DNA of 64,000 nt. Source: Herbidospora galbida (GTDB lineage: Bacteria > Actinomycetota > Actinomycetes > Streptosporangiales > Streptosporangiaceae). The notes under the pieces were generated by a model. It did no database searches. It was given only the letters and a program-made list of their open reading frames with translations, and was not told where the DNA came from. The position numbers and the translations under genes were made by a program. This document shows, piece by piece, positions 1 to 7,429 of the stretch. Positions within the stretch are counted from its first letter, which is position 1; every line of letters starts with the position of its first letter. The stretch covers positions 512,827 to 576,826 of the forward strand of contig NZ_SZQA01000001.1 in the NCBI RefSeq assembly GCF_005233835.1, in the 5' to 3' direction.

Positions 1-2
1 CG

Positions 3-428
3 GCCCTGCTCGGGGTGTTCGCCGGGGGGCTGGTGTTCACCGCGCTCGCCCCGTCGCTGCGCTCGCTGCCGGGCCCCGACTACGTCCGTTACTGGCAGGG
101 GTTGAACGCCGACTACGGGCGGGCCATGCCGGTGCTGTTGCTGTCGTGCCTGGCGCTGCTGGTGGCGACGTGCGTCATGGCCTATTCGCGCGGCGGGCCG
201 GGGTTCTGGCTGAGCGCCGGCGCGGTGGTGCTCGTCGTCGCGGTGATCGTGCTCACGGTGACGAGACTCGACGCGCTCAACCGGCTCGCCGACTCGTGGA
301 ACCCCGACCTGCTCCCGGCCGACTGGGCGCGGGCGCGGGCGGAATGGTGGAACCTCCATTTTGCCCGCACGGCGATGGCCACCGCCGGTTTCTTTCTCCT
401 GCTGCTCGCCCCGGCGCTGCAGGACTGA
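3..428 (+). CDS. DUF1772 (anthrone-oxygenase-like) membrane protein, 5' partial
   Basis: The reading frame is open to the left edge, so the N-terminus lies outside the window; an internal GTG at 15 is unlikely to be the true start. The visible part has about four hydrophobic segments separated by short polar loops. A WWNLHFAR segment before the last helix resembles the W/H/R stretch of DUF1772 proteins, a family that includes anthrone oxygenases of fungal polyketide pathways; most bacterial members have no proven reaction. It converges on the next gene across a strong hairpin. Family assignment is fairly secure, function is not. Confidence 0.7.
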   Translation, partial: ALLGVFAGGLVFTALAPSLRSLPGPDYVRYWQGLNADYGRAMPVLLLSCLALLVATCVMAYSRGGPGFWLSAGAVVLVVAVIVLTVTRLDALNRLADSWNPDLLPADWARARAEWWNLHFARTAMATAGFFLLLLAPALQD

Positions 429-463
429 CCGAATTCATCGGTCCGCAATTATCGCGGGAAACA

Positions 464-494
464 GCGGAGCCCTTTCACGGGAAAAGGGCTCCGC
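464..494. terminator. Bidirectional terminator between convergent genes
   Basis: A perfect 12-bp inverted repeat, GCGGAGCCCTTT (464-475) and AAAGGGCTCCGC (483-494), has a 7-nt loop and is flanked by short T-rich sequence. It sits between the stop codons of two convergent genes, so it probably serves both. Confidence 0.85.
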
Positions 495-508
495 GTTTAT
501 CCATATGG

Positions 509-1387
509 TCAGCCCGGCGGGAAGTTGCCGTTCTTGGCGACCGGCAGCGCCAACTGGTTGGCGCCGGTCAGAACCGCCTGCTCCGGCGGAAGATTGGCGA
601 GGACGGGGTTGATGTGCCGCAGGGTCAGGCCGACCTGGGGGATGGCGGCGACGTTCAGGTCGAACTTCTCCAGGTCGATCCACCGCACGATGTTGAAGAC
701 GTCGGCGGGGATCTGGTCACCGGCCTTCTGCACCGGCACGCACAGCTGGCGGGCGTAGGTGACCTGGGCGGCGTGGTTCGGGATCACCGGAGCCAGGACG
801 GGGTTGAGCTGGCGCAGGCCCAGCTGCGTGTTCAGCGAGGTGATCGGGCTGATGCCGTAGCACTTCAGGTCGATGTGCCGGACGAGCCGGAGCACGTCCG
901 CCGGCGGGATCGCATTGTTCTTGATGACCGGCACGCAGAGCTGCTGCGGCGAGTTCATGGTGATCTGCGTGCGCGGGAAGCCCTGGAACAACGGGTTGAG
1001 GTGGCTGAGGACCAACCCGGTGTTCACGGTGGTGCCGGAGATCCGGTAGCACGACAGGTCGATGTAGCGGATGAAGTCGAGCGCGGGCGACGGCGGCACC
1101 TGGTTGTTCTTGGCGACCGGGACGCACAGCTGCTCGCGCGGGCCGAGCGTGACGGTCTCGATCGGCAGGTTGGCCAGCACCGGGTTGATGTGCCGCAGCG
1201 TGAGCACGGTGGCCGGCGGCTGGTACTGGCTGGTCTTGAAGCATTCCAGGTCGAGGAACGCCGTCAGCTCCTTCGGGGTCGGCAGCGTGGCCGCGGTCGC
1301 CTGCGGCACGCAGAAGACCACTACGGAGAGCATGGCGACGGTGACGGACGTGATGCGGCGCAGCATCGTTTTCCGGCGTTTGTGCAT
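509..1387 (-). CDS. Secreted four-repeat protein with paired cysteines
   Basis: A 292-residue protein with a Sec signal peptide (basic N-terminus, hydrophobic stretch, cleavage near ATAA) and then four tandem repeats of about 60-65 residues. Each repeat has the frame D-L-x-C-[FY], then LxLRHINPVL, then QLCVPVxKN, then PP. Repeats 1-3 carry Cys at both places; repeat 4 reads DLEKF and QLALPV, so both Cys are lost together, which suggests one disulfide inside each of repeats 1-3. The LCVPVxK part recalls DUF7450-type repeats, an unconfirmed resemblance. The ATG at 1387 is preceded by GGAG; a second in-frame ATG lies 7 codons later. Molecular function is unknown. Confidence 0.8.
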   Translation of the reverse strand: MHKRRKTMLRRITSVTVAMLSVVVFCVPQATAATLPTPKELTAFLDLECFKTSQYQPPATVLTLRHINPVLANLPIETVTLGPREQLCVPVAKNNQVPPSPALDFIRYIDLSCYRISGTTVNTGLVLSHLNPLFQGFPRTQITMNSPQQLCVPVIKNNAIPPADVLRLVRHIDLKCYGISPITSLNTQLGLRQLNPVLAPVIPNHAAQVTYARQLCVPVQKAGDQIPADVFNIVRWIDLEKFDLNVAAIPQVGLTLRHINPVLANLPPEQAVLTGANQLALPVAKNGNFPPG

Positions 1388-1535
1388 TCCGGCTCCAAAA
1401 ATGAGGGGTCAGGCCTCTTTGACCCTGAGTGTGAGCCGCGATCCACGCGCCTTCAATTTACCGCCGCCGCTATTTTTTTGTACGAATTACGGCCCGGCGC
1501 ACCCGCGATATAACATTTCACCGGCGCGCCGGATT

Positions 1536-2084
1536 TCAGATCTCGGGCAGTGAGGGGTCGGGGGTCCACGGAGTGGGGGCGGTGATGGCCCAGCGTTCGT
1601 GGTCACGCCAGGCGCCGTCGATGTAGAGGTAGTCGGCCGACAGGCCCTCGTACCGGAAGCCCAGGCGCCGGACCAACGCCAGCGACGCCGTGTTGCCCGG
1701 CTGGATGTTGGCCTCCAGCCGGTGCAACCGCAGCTCCTCGAAGGCGTGCCGCAGGGTGAGGGTGAGGCCTTCGGTCATGTACCCGCGTCCCGCCGCCGGC
1801 GCGAACGCCGCGTAGCCGATGGACGCGCCCTGGTACCGCCCGCGGATGACCGAGTTGATGTTGACCATGCCGACGGCCTCGCCGGTCTCCCTGAGACGGA
1901 TCAGGAAGCCCAGGTTGGCACCTTCGGCGAAGCGGCCCATCCAGATCTGGAAGGCCTCCGGGTTCGCGGGCAGCTGCATCCACGGGTGGTGGAGTTCGAG
2001 GCTGAGCGCGACGAGGGAGCAGAACTCGTCCTGGTCGGCGACGGTGAACGGGGACAGCTCCACCCGTGACGGCATGTCGGACAT
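1536..2084 (-). CDS. GNAT N-acetyltransferase, RimJ/RimL type
   Basis: 182 residues with the GNAT layout of the ribosomal-protein alanine acetyltransferase subgroup: an early acidic/aromatic region, a strand with GMVNINSV, the acetyl-CoA loop region AAGRGYMTEG, and the C-terminal LEANIQPGN...LVRRLGFRYEG block typical of RimJ/RimL/YdaF proteins. It would transfer acetyl from acetyl-CoA to an amine; the substrate cannot be told. No Shine-Dalgarno is visible. TAGGGT lies 7 nt before the ATG and overlaps the stop codon of the upstream gene, fitting an independent leaderless transcript. Confidence 0.85.
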   Translation of the reverse strand: MSDMPSRVELSPFTVADQDEFCSLVALSLELHHPWMQLPANPEAFQIWMGRFAEGANLGFLIRLRETGEAVGMVNINSVIRGRYQGASIGYAAFAPAAGRGYMTEGLTLTLRHAFEELRLHRLEANIQPGNTASLALVRRLGFRYEGLSADYLYIDGAWRDHERWAITAPTPWTPDPSLPEI

Positions 2085-2091
2085 GCACCGA

Positions 2092-2097
2092 ACCCTA
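2092..2097 (-). promoter_or_regulatory. Leaderless -10 (TAGGGT) of the GNAT gene
   Basis: On the minus strand TAGGGT is followed by 7 nt and then the ATG of the GNAT gene, so transcription would begin at or next to the start codon. The TAG of this hexamer is also the stop codon of the Gfo/Idh gene. Confidence 0.5.
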
Positions 2098-3135
2098 GGG
2101 CCTGTACTGGACCGGCTCCCAGCGGCCCGTCTTCATCGACAGGTAGCAGGCGTCGATGATCTGGTTGACGACCACGCCGTCGTCGAAGGTCTCCAGCGGC
2201 CTCTCGCCGGCGGCGAAGCGGTCGACGAAGTGCCGCATCTGCTGGGAGAAACCGTACGCCCTGGTCTCCTCCGGCACCGGGTAGACCCAGCCGGTGTCCG
2301 CGTCGGCCTTCTCCACCAGGTAGCCGACGGGCTGGGTGATGAAGCCCCACACCGGCGTCGAGGCGGTGTCGGTGACCAGGCGGCCGGCGCTGCCGACGAA
2401 CTCGTGCCGCAGTTGCATGCCGCCCTTCTCGACCCATGACGACTCGATCGAGGCGACCTGGCCGCCGGCGAACTTCAGCAGCGCGATGGCGGTGTCCTCG
2501 CCGGTGGTCTTGTCCTTGTGGGCCAGCGTCGCGCCCCACGCGAAGACCTCGACGACGGGGTTGTCCTTGCCGAAGAAGTGCCGGGCCGACTCGACGGTGT
2601 GGCAGCCCATGTCCAGCAGCGCGCCGCCGCCGGCCGTCTCGGCGTCCCAGAAATGGGGGGCGTGCGGGCCCGAGTGGCCCTCGCGGGCGCGCATCCAGAG
2701 CACGTCGCCGATGCCGCCGGCCTCGACGATCTCGTGGGCCTTGGCGATGTTCGGCGAGAAGACCGAGCTCTCGGCGTAGCCGTGCCAGATGCCGGCCTCG
2801 GTCACCACCTTGAGGATCTCCTCGGCCTCGGGGCCGGTGCGCGCGAGCGGCTTGGTGCACACGACGCCCTTGCCGGCGGCGGCCACGTGGCGGACCGCCT
2901 CCAGGTGCACCTCGTTCGGCAGCGCGACGACGACGAGGTCCACGGCCGGGTCCTCGCAGAGCGCCTGCATGGTCTCGTGTGGTCTCGTGTTGCGTCCCGG
3001 TCGGGCGGCGAAAGCGGCGGCCCTCTCGGGGGATCGGGAGTAGTGCGCGACGAGCTCCGCACCCTTCACGTCGTCGAGTGCGTCGGCATAGCACTCGCCG
3101 ATAAACCCTGCACCGAGCAGGCCGACACCGATCAT
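2095..3135 (-). CDS. Gfo/Idh/MocA family NAD(P)-dependent oxidoreductase
   Basis: 346 residues from an ATG with GGAGG about 5-6 nt upstream; a longer ORF start at 3213 lacks such support. The N-terminal Rossmann fold has GVGLLGAGFIG, followed by the family's cofactor/substrate EKP-like stretch here reading CTKPLAR, and the C-terminal beta-sheet domain with DMGCHTVESARHFFG containing the usual catalytic-region His. Relatives oxidise or reduce sugars, inositols and their derivatives. It is divergent from a sugar ABC importer and shares its promoter region, so it likely belongs to the same catabolic regulon. The exact substrate is unknown. Confidence 0.88.
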   Translation of the reverse strand: MIGVGLLGAGFIGECYADALDDVKGAELVAHYSRSPERAAAFAARPGRNTRPHETMQALCEDPAVDLVVVALPNEVHLEAVRHVAAAGKGVVCTKPLARTGPEAEEILKVVTEAGIWHGYAESSVFSPNIAKAHEIVEAGGIGDVLWMRAREGHSGPHAPHFWDAETAGGGALLDMGCHTVESARHFFGKDNPVVEVFAWGATLAHKDKTTGEDTAIALLKFAGGQVASIESSWVEKGGMQLRHEFVGSAGRLVTDTASTPVWGFITQPVGYLVEKADADTGWVYPVPEETRAYGFSQQMRHFVDRFAAGERPLETFDDGVVVNQIIDACYLSMKTGRWEPVQYRP

Positions 3136-3369
3136 CTGGTCCTCCGGACGCGGTTCCAGGCGGCAAAGGGCACGCCGTGGTTCGAAAGGTAGCATCACCG
3201 TAAACCAAAGCAATACCTCTTGTTACCACCCAGGTCGCCTGTGTACGCTGCCGCATCAGGCGCTGGCCTTCATGAGAAAGATGTCCTGACGCGAGCCACG
3301 GCCGGCCTTCGGCCGTCCGCGTCTCGCTCTGGGGGAGCAAGCGATGACAAAGAAGCGAGAGGCAACCCC
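3136..3369. promoter_or_regulatory. Divergent promoter region with phased ACC half-sites
   Basis: This 234-bp gap separates the Gfo/Idh gene from the ABC importer. ACC triplets at 3204, 3215 and 3225 (GGT on the other strand) are spaced 11 and 10 bp apart in an unusually AT-rich stretch. The same phased triplets occur upstream of the GntR gene and of the amine oxidase gene, so this is the likely repressor target. I could not place -35/-10 boxes with confidence. Confidence 0.45.
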
Positions 3370-4674
3370 ATGCATGCAATACGTGCATCCGTTGCGTTGG
3401 TCGCGGCAGCGGCTGCCGTCCTGACCGCGGCCTGCGCGCCGTCGGCGACGCCTGTCACCACCGGCGGCAGCGCCGCCCCGGCCGCCGCCGGGGAGAAGAC
3501 CGTGCTGACGCTGGGAAGCTGGCGTACCGAGGACCTGGCGATGTGGGAGGACGAGATCCTCCCCGCCTTCGAGAAGTCCCACCCGAACATCAGCGTGAAG
3601 TTCGCGGCGACCAACACCAACGAGTACAACGCGGCGATCCAGTCGCAGGTGGACGGCGGCACCGGCCCCGACCTCATCACCTGCCGGCCCTACGACGTGA
3701 ACCGCTCGTGGATCAAGAAGGGCTACTTCGAGAAGCTCGACGGCAAGCCGATGCTCGACTCGTTCGAGCCGCTCGCGCTCGACCCCTGGTCGGACGACGC
3801 GGGCAGCCGCTACTGCCTGCCGACGGCGGCCGTGCTGGCCGGTTTCTACTACAACAAGGACATCTTCGCCGAGCTCGGCCTCCAGGTGCCCACCACGCAG
3901 GACGAGTTCCTCGCGGTGCTCAAGAAGATCAAGGACAACGGCAAGTACACGCCGCTCGCGGTCGGCTCGTCGGAGTCGTGGCAGCTGGCGTACAACGGCC
4001 TCTACAGCATCGGCCCGGTCTACTGGAAGGGCGAGGAGGGCCGCCAGGGCCTGATCAAGGGCACCAAGAAGGTCACCGACCCCGACTTCCAGAAGGCCTT
4101 CGACGCGTTCGCCGCCTGGAAGCCCTACCTGCCCAAGGGCTTCGAGAGCCTGAAGTACCCGGACATGACGCAGCTGTTCACGCTCGGCAAGGCCGCGATC
4201 CTGCCCGACGGCTCGTGGAACATCAATCAGGTCGCCGTCGACGGGCTCAACGTCGGCGTCTTCGGCCCGCCGACCGACGTCCCCGGCGGTGACCGCTACC
4301 TGCAGGAGATGCCCGACATGGCGATCGGCATCAGCGCGGCCAGCAAGAACAAGGCCGCCGCCGAGGAATTCCTCGCCTGGACCGCCACCCCCGAGTTCCT
4401 GGAGCTGTACGTCAACAAGCTGCCCGGCTTCTTCTCGATGGCCAAGCAGCCCGTGACGTACACCAACGCCCTGGCCCAGAGCTTCGCCGACCTGAAGAAC
4501 GGCGCCAAGCTGACCCCGCGTCTCGGCCTCGACCGGCTCAGCGCCGGCACCCCGCCGTTCGACGACGAGGTGTGGCGGGTGCTCCAGCTCATGCTCAACG
4601 AGGACCTCAGCACGCAGAAGGCGACCGAGGAACTCCAGAAGGGCCTGGCCAGCTGGTACACGCCGCAGCAGTGA
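3370..4674 (+). CDS. Sugar ABC transporter substrate-binding lipoprotein
   Basis: 434 residues. The ATG at 3370 begins a lipoprotein signal peptide with hydrophobic core and lipobox LTAAC, so Cys about residue 22 would be lipidated. The mature part fits the family-1 extracellular solute-binding fold: an LTLGSWRTEDL start, PDLITCRPYDVNRSW, GFYYNKDIFAELGL, and AAEEFLAWTATPEFLELYVN towards the end. It captures a carbohydrate or related ligand for the two permeases downstream. GAGAGG lies about 8 nt before the start. A 12-bp stem hairpin follows the stop, a common way to make more binding protein than permease. Confidence 0.92.
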   Translation: MHAIRASVALVAAAAAVLTAACAPSATPVTTGGSAAPAAAGEKTVLTLGSWRTEDLAMWEDEILPAFEKSHPNISVKFAATNTNEYNAAIQSQVDGGTGPDLITCRPYDVNRSWIKKGYFEKLDGKPMLDSFEPLALDPWSDDAGSRYCLPTAAVLAGFYYNKDIFAELGLQVPTTQDEFLAVLKKIKDNGKYTPLAVGSSESWQLAYNGLYSIGPVYWKGEEGRQGLIKGTKKVTDPDFQKAFDAFAAWKPYLPKGFESLKYPDMTQLFTLGKAAILPDGSWNINQVAVDGLNVGVFGPPTDVPGGDRYLQEMPDMAIGISAASKNKAAAEEFLAWTATPEFLELYVNKLPGFFSMAKQPVTYTNALAQSFADLKNGAKLTPRLGLDRLSAGTPPFDDEVWRVLQLMLNEDLSTQKATEELQKGLASWYTPQQ

Positions 4675-4679
4675 GAACC

Positions 4680-4711
4680 GTGCCGGGCCCCCCTCCCTCG
4701 GGGCCCGGCAC
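4680..4711 (+). terminator. Intercistronic hairpin after the binding-protein gene
   Basis: GTGCCGGGCCCC (4680-4691) pairs perfectly with GGGGCCCGGCAC (4700-4711) around an 8-nt loop. It lies 5 nt after the binding-protein stop and 25 nt before the permease start and has no T-run. It is more likely a partial terminator or RNA-stability element setting binding-protein excess than a full stop. Confidence 0.8.
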
Positions 4712-4736
4712 CCTTCTGCGATTCGAAAGGCACGTC

Positions 4737-5615
4737 TTGAACCGGGCCCACTACCGCTACTTCCTCGCGTTCACCCTGCCCGCGCTCGTGGTCTACGTGG
4801 TGTTCGCGGCGCTCCCGCTGGTGAACTCCATCTGGTACAGCCTGTACGACACCGATTCGGGCGTCGCCAGGTTCGTCGGCCTGGAGAACTACGTCTACCT
4901 GTTCACCAACCCGACGACCAGCGAGCGCTTCTGGAACGCGCTGACCAACAACCTGGAGTTCTTCGCCATCCACCTGCTCGTCGAGGTGCCGCTCGGCCTG
5001 CTGCTGGCCGCGCTGCTCACCTCCGGCAGGCTGCGCCGGTCGACGGGCCTCTACCGGACGTTGTTGTTCATCCCCACCACCCTGTCGGTGGTGATCGTCG
5101 GCTTCGTGTGGCGGCTCATCATCAACCCGCTGTGGGGCCTGGTCGACTTCCCCCTGCTCGGCGACGAGCGCACCGCGCTGCCGACCATCTCGCTGATGTC
5201 GGTCTGGCAGTACGTCGGCATCCCCATGATCTTCCTGTACGCCGCCCTGCTGGCCGTGCCGAACGACGTGCTGGAGGCCGCCCGGGTCGAGGGATCGGGA
5301 GCCTGGTCGACGTTCTGGCGGGTGAAGTTCCCGCTGATCGCGCCGCAGTTCGGGCTGATCGCGATTTTGACGTACATCTGGACCTTCAACGGATTCGACC
5401 TGGTCTTCGCCCTGAACGGCTCGGCCCCCGGCCCCAACTACAGCACCGACATCCTCGGCACGCTGTTCTACCGCACCTTCTTCGGATCGAGCGGGCAACT
5501 CTCCGACCTGGACCTTGGCGCGACCGTGGCCAGCGTGATCTTCCTGATCATCCTGATCGTCACCGCCGCCTACTTCGGGCTGCTGCACCGCCGTCTCAGG
5601 AGTTACGAACTGTGA
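4737..5615 (+). CDS. Sugar ABC transporter permease (MalF type)
   Basis: 292 residues with about six membrane segments. The TTG at 4737 has GAAAGG 6 nt upstream, and the protein then begins with a short basic N-terminus before FLAFTLPALVVYVVF. The EAA-type loop that contacts the ATPase reads EAARVEGSGAWSTFWRVKFPLI at the expected place in the last third. It pairs with the next permease. No ATP-binding subunit gene is present nearby, as in many actinomycete sugar importers that share one ATPase such as MsiK. Its stop overlaps the next start by 4 nt. Confidence 0.9.
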   Translation: MNRAHYRYFLAFTLPALVVYVVFAALPLVNSIWYSLYDTDSGVARFVGLENYVYLFTNPTTSERFWNALTNNLEFFAIHLLVEVPLGLLLAALLTSGRLRRSTGLYRTLLFIPTTLSVVIVGFVWRLIINPLWGLVDFPLLGDERTALPTISLMSVWQYVGIPMIFLYAALLAVPNDVLEAARVEGSGAWSTFWRVKFPLIAPQFGLIAILTYIWTFNGFDLVFALNGSAPGPNYSTDILGTLFYRTFFGSSGQLSDLDLGATVASVIFLIILIVTAAYFGLLHRRLRSYEL

Positions 5616-6445
5616 GAAACAACCGAGACCGCGCCGGGGCGCTCGTGACGCACGCGCTGCTGATCTTCTTCGCGCTGCTCGCGGTCGCGCCCATCCTGGT
5701 GATCGTGGTCAACTCGTTCAAGACCACGCAGGGCATCTTCGGCCAGCCGTTCGCGCTGCCGAACGCCGACACCTTCAGCCTCGGCGGCTACGAGCGGGTG
5801 TTCACGCGCGGGCAGTTCGTCACCAACTACGGCAACAGCCTCATCGTCACGGTGGGGGCCACGGTGGCCACGCTGGTGCTGGCGACGCTGGCGGCCTTCG
5901 CGCTGACCGAGTACAAGGTGCGGTTCGCGCCGCTCGTGGGCGGGTTCTTCGTGCTGGGCATCATGCTGCCGATCCGCCTGGGCACCGTGCCGATCATCAA
6001 GACGATGATCTCGTGGCAGCTCATGGACACGCTGGTCGCGCTGGTCCTGGTCTACACGGCGATGAGCCTGCCGCTGGCGATCGCGCTGCTGATGACGTAT
6101 TTCAAGGCGGTGCCCGGCGCGATCAAGGAGGCCGCGCGCATCGACGGCGCGGGCGAGCTGCGCACCCTGTCGATCGTGCTGCCGATGGTGCGGCCGGGCC
6201 TGGCGGCGGTGGCGTCGGTGACGATGCTGCCGATCTGGAACGACCTGTGGTTCCCGCTCATCCTCGCGCCGAGCAAGGAGAACCAGACGGTGACGCTCGG
6301 CGTGCAGCAGTTCGTGGGGCAGTTCCTGAACGACTATCCGGCGCTGCTGGGCGCGCTCACGCTGGGCGCGGTGCCGCTGATCGTGCTGTTCGTGGTGTTC
6401 TCGCGGCAGTTCATCCAGGGCCTGAGCGCGGGCATCGGCAAGTGA
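5612..6445 (+). CDS. Sugar ABC transporter permease (MalG type)
   Basis: 277 residues from a GTG that overlaps the previous stop (GTGA) with CAGGAG upstream, so the two permeases are translationally coupled. About six hydrophobic segments are visible. The EAA loop reads IKEAARIDGAGELRTLSIVLP, and the C-terminus LFVVFSRQFIQGLSAGIGK is typical of MalG/CUT1 partners. Together with the upstream permease and lipoprotein it forms a CUT1-like importer lacking only its ATPase. The gene ends 5 nt before the convergent regulator gene. Confidence 0.92.
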   Translation: MRNNRDRAGALVTHALLIFFALLAVAPILVIVVNSFKTTQGIFGQPFALPNADTFSLGGYERVFTRGQFVTNYGNSLIVTVGATVATLVLATLAAFALTEYKVRFAPLVGGFFVLGIMLPIRLGTVPIIKTMISWQLMDTLVALVLVYTAMSLPLAIALLMTYFKAVPGAIKEAARIDGAGELRTLSIVLPMVRPGLAAVASVTMLPIWNDLWFPLILAPSKENQTVTLGVQQFVGQFLNDYPALLGALTLGAVPLIVLFVVFSRQFIQGLSAGIGK

Positions 6446-6450
6446 AGACT

Positions 6451-7203
6451 TCAGCGCTGGAAGCTCGTGCGCAGCCGGTAGCGGTCGCCCCGGTAGCAGA
6501 CCATCGAGGCGAACAGCGGGGTGTCGCTCGCGCTGTAGACGAGCTGGCGCATCACCAGCACCGGCTTGCCGACCTCCAGCTGGAGGTGGCCGGCGAGGTA
6601 ATCGTCGGACTCGCGGGCCTCGATGGTGGCGTTGGCGCGGGCCGGGTGGAGGCCGACGGAGGCGATCTGCTCGTAGAGCGAGCCGCCGGTGAAGTCGAGC
6701 TCGGCGAAGCCGGGCACCAGCTCGGCCGGGACCTGGGTCAGGTCGAGCGCGGTCGGCACGCCGTTGAGCAGGCGCACCCGCTCCAGCACGAACAGCGGGG
6801 TGCCGGGCGCGATGGACAGCTGCTCGGCCTCGTCGAGGTTGGCCGGCACCACCTCGTGGCGCAGCACCGTCGAGCTGGGCGTCAGGCCCATCTGACGGGC
6901 GGTCTCGGTGAACGACTCGAGGCTGTTGGGCCACTCGCGGGCGGGCGCTCCCGCGCTCGGCGCGACATACCAGCCCCGGCCGTGGGAGGGGCTGAGGATG
7001 CCCTCTTCGACCAGGGTGCGCAGCGCCTTGCGCAGGGTGACCCGGCTGATGCCGAGCCGCTCGCACAGTTCGCGCTCGGGGGGCAGCCGGCCGCCCGGCT
7101 TCAGGACGCCGGTGCCCAGCTGCTCTTTGATGAGGTTCACCGCCTGGATCCACAGCGGCTCGGGGTGATCGGCGTGGATCGACGACGACGTCGGGGCGTT
7201 CAC
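6451..7203 (-). CDS. GntR-family repressor, HutC subfamily
   Basis: 250 residues from GTG 7203. The N-terminal winged helix reads LPPERELCERLGISRVTLRKALRTL (shown in part), followed by GRGWYV and a C-terminal UbiC/UTRA-type ligand domain (LFVLERVRLLNGVP, ATIEARESD, PVLVMRQLVYSASDTPLF). HutC relatives such as DasR and YvoA sense sugar phosphates, often amino-sugar phosphates. The gene lies between the importer and the amine oxidase operon. An earlier TTG at 7239 is possible, but GATAAT 6 nt before GTG 7203 fits a leaderless start. Confidence 0.9.
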   Translation of the reverse strand: MNAPTSSSIHADHPEPLWIQAVNLIKEQLGTGVLKPGGRLPPERELCERLGISRVTLRKALRTLVEEGILSPSHGRGWYVAPSAGAPAREWPNSLESFTETARQMGLTPSSTVLRHEVVPANLDEAEQLSIAPGTPLFVLERVRLLNGVPTALDLTQVPAELVPGFAELDFTGGSLYEQIASVGLHPARANATIEARESDDYLAGHLQLEVGKPVLVMRQLVYSASDTPLFASMVCYRGDRYRLRTSFQR

Positions 7204-7278
7204 GCTCGCATTATCGCGGAACCACCCTCCGGTACGCAAACCACAGAAGACCAGATGAGTCCTGGTTTAGCCTGGTCT
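7204..7278 (-). promoter_or_regulatory. GntR promoter with symmetric ACC/GGT operator
   Basis: Minus-strand -10 GATAAT is at 7210-7215, 6 nt before the GTG; -35 TTGCGT is at 7234-7239, with an 18-bp spacer. Overlapping and upstream lie AAACCAC, AGACCAG, CTGGTTT and CTGGTCT: ACC at 7240 and 7250, GGT at 7264 and 7274. Two 10-bp-spaced pairs face each other, and TGGTCT/AGACCA match the half-site known for DasR-type HutC regulators. Confidence 0.6.
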
Positions 7279-7377
7279 GATATCCCGACAAACACGTAGC
7301 TACCGGCATGAACAGGCAGGCCCTCCTGCCGTTACGGTCACCCGAATCCAGCCATTCGGTATCTCCACGCCTCTATT

Positions 7378-7424
7378 GGTATGGTGTGGTACACATTTTG
7401 GTACTAATCTGGTCATGAGAGGAG
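7378..7424 (+). promoter_or_regulatory. Phased GGT half-sites and RBS before the amine oxidase
   Basis: GGT occurs at 7378, 7388, 7400 and 7411 (spacings 10, 12 and 11 bp), several as TGGTAC. GAGAGGAG at 7417-7424 is a strong ribosome-binding site 5 nt before GTG 7430. That placement decides the start against the upstream ATG at 7415, which overlaps the site itself. Confidence 0.5.
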
Positions 7425-7429
7425 TCATC

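Noticed and set aside
7376..7429. Earlier start of the amine oxidase at TTG 7376 or ATG 7415
   Set aside because: Both lie in the operator/RBS segment; GAGAGGAG 5 nt before GTG 7430 decides the start.
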